This document shows, one piece after another, positions 8,227 to 12,239 of a stretch of DNA of 12,239 nucleotides. Every line of letters starts with the position of its first letter. Positions within the stretch are counted from its first letter, which is position 1. The notes under the pieces are model-generated. The model was not told the DNA's origin, did no database searches, and was given only the letters and a program-made list of their open reading frames with translations. The position numbers and the translations under genes are program-made. The DNA is from Spirochaetales bacterium (GTDB lineage: Bacteria; Spirochaetota; Spirochaetia; DSM-27196; SLST01): the NCBI GenBank assembly GCA_028284845.1, contig JANQQY010000086.1, forward strand, positions 1-12,239, read 5' to 3'.

Positions 8227-9035
8227 CCTGCGGCTCCGTCGAGATCAATACATCCCTCTTCCGATCGTATAGGGATGAAGTAAGGGCACCCGTACTCAGG
8301 GTCCTTGAGAATTCGTACGCGGATATTGAACACCTCAGAGAGCACGTCGTGTGCGATGATCTCATCCGGCGTTCCAATCCGATGGACCCTACCGTCCTGA
8401 AGAACGACGATTCGGTGGCTGTATCGCGCCGCCTGATTCAGGTCGTGGAGGACCATCATGATGGTCAGACCAGACTCTTCATTCAGCGTGTTGATGAGTT
8501 CGAGCAGATCGAACTGGTGACTGATATCGAGAAACGTGGTGGGTTCATCAAGAAGCAAGACGCGAGGCTCCTGCGCCAGCGCCATGGAGATCCACGCGCG
8601 TTGCCTCTCTCCGCCGGAGAGCGTGTTGACGTTCCGATGCGCGAGCGGCGTCATCCTCGTGAGCTCGAGGGCTCTATCTACTGCGTGGAAATCATCGACT
8701 GAGAGGCGCCCCGCAACGCCAAGATGGGGAAAACGCCCGTAACTCACGAGATCACGAACGGTGAAGTCCGGGGGGGCGTTGTGCACCTGCGGCAGGATTG
8801 CCAGCTTTCGTGCGATCGCCTTTGTGTCCTCTTTGGCGATGCTCTTGCCGTCAAGGAGGACGGTGCCGTTCAGCGGACGGAGGCTTCGAGCGATCGCCTT
8901 CATCAGCGTCGACTTGCCCGAGCCGTTCGCCCCGATCACCGTCAAGAGCTCGCCCGACTCGATTGAGAACGAGACGTTCTGTACCACCGGCTCCTTTCCA
9001 TAGGCAACGGAAAGGTCCAGAAGTTCAAGCTTCAC
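8223..9035 (-). CDS. btuD: ABC transporter ATPase, FecE/FepC/BtuD family
   Basis: This is the cytoplasmic ATPase of a binding-protein-dependent importer, 270 residues from a GTG start. Walker A is GANGSGKST at 35-43, the Q-loop is LPQ near 81-83, the ABC signature LSGGERQR is at 139-146, Walker B is LLLDEPT at 160-166, and the switch histidine is H197 in VLHDLN. I chose GTG 9035 because the protein aligns from VKLELLDLSVAYG and an AGAGGG site precedes it at suitable spacing. This makes the gene overlap the permease by 11 bases. The longer frame to 9128 lies inside the permease gene and is a shadow. The stretch RAWISMALAQEPRVLLLDEPT resembles iron-siderophore ATPases (FepC/FhuC) at least as much as Escherichia coli BtuD. 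Assignment to B12 or cobalt-chelate uptake therefore rests on the riboswitch and the neighbouring genes. A run of seven C residues (on this strand) near 8770-8776 keeps the frame intact. Confidence 0.9.
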   Translation of the reverse strand: MKLELLDLSVAYGKEPVVQNVSFSIESGELLTVIGANGSGKSTLMKAIARSLRPLNGTVLLDGKSIAKEDTKAIARKLAILPQVHNAPPDFTVRDLVSYGRFPHLGVAGRLSVDDFHAVDRALELTRMTPLAHRNVNTLSGGERQRAWISMALAQEPRVLLLDEPTTFLDISHQFDLLELINTLNEESGLTIMMVLHDLNQAARYSHRIVVLQDGRVHRIGTPDEIIAHDVLSEVFNIRVRILKDPEYGCPYFIPIRSEEGCIDLDGAAG

Positions 9036-10083
9036 TGCGGAACCCTCTGCGCAAGAGGTAGAGGAAGAACGGAGCGCCGAGTGCTGCCATGATAATCCCC
9101 ACGGGAATCTCGACCGGGTCGAAGGCAACGCGAGCGACGATGTCGCACGCCATTACGAGCGCGGCCCCAAAGAGGGCTGAGGCGGGAATGAGATAGCGAT
9201 AGTCGCTTCCAATGATAATCCGAACGATGTGAGGCACGATCAGACCCACAAAGCCGAGCAGACCAACGACCGATACCGCACTCGCCGCAAGCAGGGAAGC
9301 AACCGCGATGAGGATCATGCGTGTTCGCTCCACACGAAGGCCGAGGCCCGTGGCAACTTCGTCGCCCAGCATGAGGATGTTCAGCTGCTTCGCGTGGAGG
9401 GAGACGAGGGTGAGGCCCGCCAACGCATACGGCCAGATCACGTCAAAGTGTTTCCAGGTACGCGCAATCAGGCCCCCAACCATAAAGCCGATCACACCCT
9501 GCACGCGCTCCGGGAAGAAGATCATCAATGTGTTGGTAATAGCGCCAAGAAACGCGCTTACCGCGACGCCCGCGAGAACAAGCCTCATGGGCTTGATACC
9601 GTTCTTCCACGCGAGGAGATAGATGAGGATCGTAGAGCCGAACGCACCAATAAAGGCTCCAGGCGTGAGCAGGAAACTGAACTGCGGAAGCGCAACAAGG
9701 AGCACCATCGCGGCGACGGCCGCCCCCGCGGAGACACCGATGATGTTGGGTGCAGCGAGTGGGTTTCGCATCACGCCCTGAAGCACGGCACCGGAGAGAG
9801 CGAGTGACATGCCAACCAAGCCACCAACAATCGTTCGCGGGAGTCTGATATTCCAGACTATCTGTCGCGTTATGTCTTCAGTGTCGGTGAAGAGAGAGCG
9901 CACAACCTCCCCAACCGGAATGCGAAGTGCGCCCAGGCTGATACTGACTAGAAACGCCAAGAACCCCAGCGCGGCAAGGACGAGGAGCACGAACAGCCGG
10001 TAGGCTGTCCGCTCCCTGAGTGTTCGAGACGCGCGCTCGTCGTGCCCAGCGGCAGGGCCGAGCGCGGCTTCAGTTTGACTCAT
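9025..10083 (-). CDS. btuC: FecCD/BtuC-type ABC transporter permease
   Basis: The 352-residue protein is a polytopic inner-membrane permease of the FecCD family, which normally has ten transmembrane helices and works as a dimer with two ATPases. A hydrophilic N-terminal tail of about 28 residues precedes the first helix. Family signatures are NIRLPRTIVGG, GAVLQGVMRNPLAAPNIIGV, GDEVATGLGL, GFVGLIVPHIVR and the C-terminal EIPVGIIMAALGAPFF, in the expected order. The ATG overlaps the stop of the binding-protein gene as ATGA. I see no good ribosome-binding site before it, so it probably depends on translational coupling. It sits between its binding protein and ATPase, downstream of a cobalamin riboswitch. 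That context supports import of a corrinoid, although FecCD proteins also carry siderophores, haem and other metal chelates. Confidence 0.93.
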   Translation of the reverse strand: MSQTEAALGPAAGHDERASRTLRERTAYRLFVLLVLAALGFLAFLVSISLGALRIPVGEVVRSLFTDTEDITRQIVWNIRLPRTIVGGLVGMSLALSGAVLQGVMRNPLAAPNIIGVSAGAAVAAMVLLVALPQFSFLLTPGAFIGAFGSTILIYLLAWKNGIKPMRLVLAGVAVSAFLGAITNTLMIFFPERVQGVIGFMVGGLIARTWKHFDVIWPYALAGLTLVSLHAKQLNILMLGDEVATGLGLRVERTRMILIAVASLLAASAVSVVGLLGFVGLIVPHIVRIIIGSDYRYLIPASALFGAALVMACDIVARVAFDPVEIPVGIIMAALGAPFFLYLLRRGFRSEA

Positions 10084-11090
10084 TCTGAGTAGAGAATCTC
10101 ACCAAGGAATTCGAAGGCTTCCGGCCACTCCTCACTGGGCTTGTAGAGGAAGTACTCGGGCGGGAGATAGATCACCCTGCCCTCCTGCACGGCCGGGAGC
10201 GCCATCCATGCATCATTCGACTCGAGATCCTCTCGCATCCGGTCCTGGATTCCGTCCATCGCACCCATTGGGGTCACGAGCACGACATCAGGGTTGCGCT
10301 CCAAGATCCGCTCCATGCTGAGTGTGACACGCTTCTCTCCCTGACCAAAGGTGCCTTCTTCAACAATGTTCTCGCCACCAAGGAGTGCCGCCATCCGTGC
10401 GGTGTGGGCGAGATTCGTCTCAGCTGAGACACTTCGCGATGAGGCAAAGAGCGAGAGGAACGTGACTGGTTCTTGGCCGGCATATTGCGACCAGACATCG
10501 GTGACCCGCGTACGGAGCCCGGGGACGACCGACTCAACTACATCCGGGTTGCCCACGATCCGCGCAAAGAGATCGAGGATGTTCTCGAAATCCACGTAAT
10601 TCTCGTACGAGAGCATCAGGGTTTCAGTTCCGCTCGCAATGAGCAATTCTGCGAGGGTCCTGTGGGCATCCATCGAAGAGCTCAGGACGACGAGGTCCGG
10701 ATTCATCGAGACGATCAGCTCAGTGTTAGGGCTTGCGACGCGTCCAGTGATCGGAAGATCAGCGGCTGCCTCGGGGAATCCCGCAGAGGCCTGCGGACGA
10801 CCAATTGATGTTCCCCCGGCCACGTACCAGACGCCGAGCATTGAGTTGTAGTTGATCAGCGGTCGTTCCGGCCGCTTGCTGATCTGAACCTCATTTCCGA
10901 AGGGATCGAGAACGATCACATACTCATCGGTCTCTTCCTTGATGAGCGGATTCGACCATCCCTCATCGCCAAGCATCAGTGCGTCGCCGGACGCGGCATC
11001 TGCCGGCATCTCAACCGTCCCGGCACCAAACAGGGCGCCGGCGACCAGCGCCATCATTGTCGCCAGAACCACTCGTCGTAGATACTCCAT
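10080..11090 (-). CDS. btuF: Periplasmic substrate-binding protein of the ABC importer, BtuF/FecB-like
   Basis: This 336-residue protein should capture the transported ligand in the periplasm and deliver it to the permease. An N-terminal signal peptide is visible: basic MEYLRR, a hydrophobic core to about residue 20, then LFGAG as the likely cleavage region. There is no cysteine lipobox. Two lobes of the class III binding-protein fold (Peripla_BP_2 type) follow, with ELIVSMNPDLVVLSS and ERILERNPDVVLVTP as the paired strand motifs and AWMALPAVQEGRVIYLP near the C-terminus. I chose ATG 11090 because AGGAGTGAAG directly precedes it and the signal peptide begins there. The open frame continues to 11438, but that part is the riboswitch leader. 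It is the first gene of the operon and hence the one whose start the riboswitch would control directly. Ligand identity (cobalamin, cobinamide or another metal chelate) is inferred from context only. Confidence 0.9.
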   Translation of the reverse strand: MEYLRRVVLATMMALVAGALFGAGTVEMPADAASGDALMLGDEGWSNPLIKEETDEYVIVLDPFGNEVQISKRPERPLINYNSMLGVWYVAGGTSIGRPQASAGFPEAAADLPITGRVASPNTELIVSMNPDLVVLSSSMDAHRTLAELLIASGTETLMLSYENYVDFENILDLFARIVGNPDVVESVVPGLRTRVTDVWSQYAGQEPVTFLSLFASSRSVSAETNLAHTARMAALLGGENIVEEGTFGQGEKRVTLSMERILERNPDVVLVTPMGAMDGIQDRMREDLESNDAWMALPAVQEGRVIYLPPEYFLYKPSEEWPEAFEFLGEILYSE

Positions 11091-11236
11091 CTTCACTCCT
11101 CTTCCACGAGGCACGAGAGTGGTCCGCTGTCCGGTTGGGGAAGGAGTACGCCTGGGGTCCTCAAGCGCCGGAGCGGCGGGAGAGAATCCTAGAGAATACT
11201 TCCACACGGCGGGGGCCTCGTCCGTCGTGCTTCCCC
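11091..11236 (-). promoter_or_regulatory. Riboswitch expression platform with anti-Shine-Dalgarno, probably translational
   Basis: Between the aptamer and the btuF start the RNA can form an 8-bp hairpin with one mismatch (11229-11205, loop ACGAGGCCC) and a short GC hairpin (11178-11166). The Shine-Dalgarno AGGAGT (11100-11095) is complementary to ACTCCT within ACTCCTTCCCC (11147-11137), which could hide it. The CTTCCCC half of that same element is complementary to GGGGAAG (11236-11230), directly after the aptamer, so two exclusive pairings are possible. No GC hairpin followed by a U-run is seen, which argues against an intrinsic terminator. Pairings were found by eye and were not energy-folded. 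Confidence 0.6.
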
Positions 11237-11238
11237 TT

Positions 11239-11397
11239 CCGGCAGGTCTTCTGGCTTCCGGATCAGCCGACTGCCAAGCCTTCCCACGATCGGATGTCTG
11301 ATCGCAGTGGCCTCTTTGGCGTCGTCCCCGGTTACAGCGGCGGGCCCGCTCCCGATTCTCACGGGATTCCCTCTTAGCTTCCCGGCTCCAAAGCCGG
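11239..11397 (-). promoter_or_regulatory. Cobalamin (AdoCbl-type) riboswitch aptamer
   Basis: The conserved B12 box AGCCAGAAGACCTGCC lies at 11256-11241. Upstream in order are AGAGGGAA, the hairpin CCCGTGAGAATCGGG, GGGCCCGCCGCTGTAA, CCACTG and GGGAAGGC, which is the full order of conserved blocks in the cobalamin riboswitch. Terminal bases CCGGC (11397-11393) and GCCGG (11243-11239) can pair as the closing P1 stem. The loop sequence GGGCC in the P5 region can pair with GGCCC in the loop of the hairpin at 11229-11205, consistent with the L5-L13 kissing interaction of this class. It should repress the downstream operon when coenzyme B12 is abundant. The exact ends are approximate. Confidence 0.95.
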
Positions 11398-11428
11398 TGA
11401 AGATCCAGGAAAGGTATTAGTTTCACCG

Positions 11429-11457
11429 ACGTTAGCACGGGCCCGAATAGGGGTCAA
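11429..11457 (-). promoter_or_regulatory. Probable sigma70-like promoter of the B12 operon
   Basis: On the minus strand a -35 TTGACC (11457-11452) is separated by 17 bases from a -10 TAACGT (11434-11429). Transcription would begin about 11422, some 25 bases before the aptamer P1 stem, which is a sensible leader arrangement. The -10 is a weak match to consensus, so this is a moderate-confidence call from pattern alone. Confidence 0.5.
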
Positions 11458-11472
11458 CGTCCGCTATCTGGT

Positions 11473-11943
11473 CTAGAGGCTCGGGTCAACACCACCAGAT
11501 CCGGCGGGGCGCTCCGAGCGTGCGAGGCACTCCGGGCACTCGCCCCGGAGTTCGATCATTGCCGTCCGAACAGAGGTTTCCCAACGACCCGGAACGGCCA
11601 GAGAACCAGTGAGATCCGCCGGCAGGCACTCGACCTTACCGCAGTAGTCGCAGATGAAATGGGGATGCTGATGTTGGTCGGCCTCGCTGTGAGCAAACGC
11701 ATAGCGATCAACGCCCGCAGCGCGACTGACGACGGGTGCAATTCCGGCGTCGCGAAGTCTGACGAGGTTGCGATAGATGGTTGCCTGATCCCAGTCAGAG
11801 TTGCCGATTTCAGCGAGCACCTCGGAATGCGAGAGCGGATTCTTGGCAGCAGCGAGGACGCGGAGAACTGCCAGGCGTGGTGCTGTAGCTCGAAGTCCAG
11901 TTTGCTGGAGCAGTCGACGTGCTTCTTTCTCGGTGAGTCGCAT
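11473..11943 (-). CDS. Fur-family metal-responsive transcriptional regulator
   Basis: The 156-residue protein has a Fur-type winged helix (about 1-82), with the recognition-helix motif DQATIYRNLVRL near 52-63, followed by a C-terminal metal-binding dimerisation domain. Metal-site residues visible are the His cluster HQHPHFIC (H91, H93, H95) and two CxxC pairs, C98/C101 and C136/C139, which usually form the structural zinc site. The subgroup (Fur, Zur, Nur, Mur or PerR) cannot be settled from these motifs. I chose ATG 11943, giving MRLTEKEARRLL. The frame extends to a TTG at 12003, but that codon coincides with the predicted -35 box. No strong ribosome-binding site precedes the ATG. The gene reads in the same direction as the B12 operon, with no terminator seen after its stop, and it is divergent from the oxidoreductase gene. 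It may sense cobalt, nickel, iron or zinc and autoregulate through the palindromes in its promoter. Confidence 0.92.
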   Translation of the reverse strand: MRLTEKEARRLLQQTGLRATAPRLAVLRVLAAAKNPLSHSEVLAEIGNSDWDQATIYRNLVRLRDAGIAPVVSRAAGVDRYAFAHSEADQHQHPHFICDYCGKVECLPADLTGSLAVPGRWETSVRTAMIELRGECPECLARSERPAGSGGVDPSL

Positions 11944-11952
11944 CAAAGGTTC

Positions 11953-11967
11953 GCCGCTCAGAGCGGC
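11953..11967. repeat. 15-bp perfect palindrome in the leader of the Fur-family gene
   Basis: GCCGCTCAGAGCGGC reads as two 7-base arms around a central base. It lies between the predicted -10 box and the ATG at 11943, within the 5' untranslated leader of the regulator gene. It could form a short RNA hairpin (6-bp stem, 3-base loop) just before the start or serve as a protein site. Its sequence is unrelated to the TTGCA palindromes further upstream. Confidence 0.5.
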
Positions 11968-11974
11968 TCTGGAT

Positions 11975-12003
11975 ATGTTATCGCAAGTAACTTGCACCTG
12001 CAA
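11975..12003 (-). promoter_or_regulatory. Probable promoter of the Fur-family gene
   Basis: The minus strand has -35 TTGCAG (12003-11998), a 17-base spacer and -10 TAACAT (11980-11975). Transcription would start near 11968 and give a leader of about 25 bases before the ATG. The spacer contains a perfect palindrome, so a bound repressor would block RNA polymerase. Confidence 0.55.
11983..12003. promoter_or_regulatory. Putative Fur-family operator, two overlapping palindromes of TTGCA/TGCAA half-sites
   Basis: GCAAGTAACTTGC (11983-11995) and TTGCACCTGCAA (11992-12003) are both perfect inverted repeats, and they share the TTGC at 11992-11995. Read as a 6-5-6 box, 11981-11997 is TCGCAA-GTAAC-TTGCAC. 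This agrees at 10 of 12 positions with TTGCAA-N5-TTGCAA, which I recall as the box of the Streptomyces nickel regulator Nur. The site overlaps the -35/spacer of the Fur-family gene promoter and the -35 of the divergent promoter. Binding is inferred. Confidence 0.55.
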
Positions 12004-12020
12004 ACAGGCTTCGGTAGAGT
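11992..12020 (+). promoter_or_regulatory. Probable promoter of the divergent oxidoreductase gene
   Basis: The plus strand has -35 TTGCAC (11992-11997), 17 bases, then -10 TAGAGT (12015-12020). It faces the regulator's promoter and shares the palindromic site with it. Both hexamers are partial matches to consensus. Confidence 0.45.
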
Positions 12021-12058
12021 ACGGCGAGGATAGTGAGGGTGCGAGGTGAGGAGCTTTA

Positions 12059-12239
12059 TTGAGTCACAGTAAACCACGCGGCAACGTGCACGACGTCATC
12101 GTCGTTGGTGCCGGCGCGGCGGGAGTCGGCCTCGCGGTAGCCCTGAGCCACGCCGGGATCAACAACTTCATCGTCCTCGAGCGACATACGATTGGAGCGT
12201 CGTTTATTCTCTGGCCGGATGAGACTCGCTTTATTACGC
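12059..12239 (+). CDS. FAD/NAD(P)-binding oxidoreductase (flavin monooxygenase-like), N-terminal part only
   Basis: Only the first 60 codons are present. They contain a Rossmann dinucleotide-binding motif, VIVVGAGAAGVGLA (GxGxxG), near residues 13-26, followed about 20 residues later by IVLERHTIGASF, the acidic end of the second strand that binds the FAD ribose. This is the N-terminus of a flavoprotein of the pyridine nucleotide-disulfide/flavin monooxygenase type. The stretch FILWPDETRFIT resembles a group of poorly characterised NAD(P)/FAD-dependent oxidoreductases that I recall only by pattern. I chose TTG 12059 because AGGAG sits at 12049-12053, five bases before it. An in-frame GTG at 12086 is an alternative, with no clear binding site. 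It is transcribed divergently from the Fur-family regulator and may share its operator. Substrate and link to B12 are unknown. Confidence 0.82.
   Translation, partial: MSHSKPRGNVHDVIVVGAGAAGVGLAVALSHAGINNFIVLERHTIGASFILWPDETRFIT

Noticed and set aside
8770..8776. Run of seven G (C on the coding strand) as a possible frameshift site
   Set aside because: The ATPase reading frame is intact across it, with all motifs in order on both sides.
11091..11438. N-terminal extension of the binding protein by 116 residues
   Set aside because: The region is the cobalamin riboswitch and its expression platform. The translated extension is Arg/Pro-rich with no domain, and a signal peptide with a good SD begins at 11090.
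11429..11460. Inverted repeat ACGTT...AACGT around the operon promoter
   Set aside because: The arms are only five bases with a long gap and coincide with the promoter hexamers. Chance is likely, and it does not resemble the TTGCA half-sites.
11944..12003. TTG start giving the Fur-family protein 20 extra residues
   Set aside because: The TTG lies inside the predicted -35 hexamer and the extension matches nothing typical of Fur proteins. ATG 11943 gives a normal N-terminus.

Overview
The window is most of a vitamin B12 (cobalamin) locus from a bacterium with moderately high GC content. One long minus-strand operon starts at a cobalamin riboswitch near the right side and runs off the left edge. 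The substrate-binding protein has a cleavable signal peptide and no lipobox cysteine, which suggests a diderm (Gram-negative type) envelope. I cannot assign a phylum. A spirochaete or another anaerobic lineage is only a weak guess.

Layout, in the direction of transcription on the minus strand (right to left). 11943-11473 is a Fur-family metalloregulator with its own promoter. 11457-11091 is a non-coding leader of about 380 bases. It holds a sigma70-like promoter, a well-conserved cobalamin riboswitch aptamer (about 11397-11239) and a probable translational expression platform. Then follow eight tightly packed genes: a periplasmic binding protein, a FecCD-type permease and an ATPase (BtuF/BtuC/BtuD-like ABC importer, 11090-8223); ChlI-like and ChlD-like AAA+ subunits (8226-5354); a CobN large chelatase subunit (5357-1848); a CbiK-type sirohydrochlorin cobaltochelatase (1851-1081); and cobyrinate a,c-diamide synthase CobB/CbiA (1079 to beyond position 1). 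Seven of the eight starts overlap or nearly touch the preceding stop, mostly as ATGA, so the block is probably one translationally coupled unit. At the far right, divergent from the Fur gene, a plus-strand FAD/NAD(P)-binding oxidoreductase begins with a TTG codon at 12059 and runs off the window.

How the genes fit together. When B12 is scarce, the riboswitch should let the operon be translated. The ABC importer would bring in a corrinoid or a cobalt chelate. CobB amidates the a and c side chains of the corrin ring, and CobN with the ChlI/ChlD motor would insert cobalt into hydrogenobyrinate a,c-diamide (the late-insertion route). The unusual point is that the same operon also encodes CbiK, which inserts cobalt at the very start of the other (early-insertion) route. 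The ring-methylating genes are not in the window and may lie further left or elsewhere.

The short region between the Fur gene and the flavoprotein gene carries overlapping divergent promoters and two overlapping perfect palindromes built from TTGCA/TGCAA half-sites. From memory, these resemble the box of the nickel-responsive Fur-family regulator Nur. No CRISPR array, tRNA, rRNA or insertion sequence was seen.
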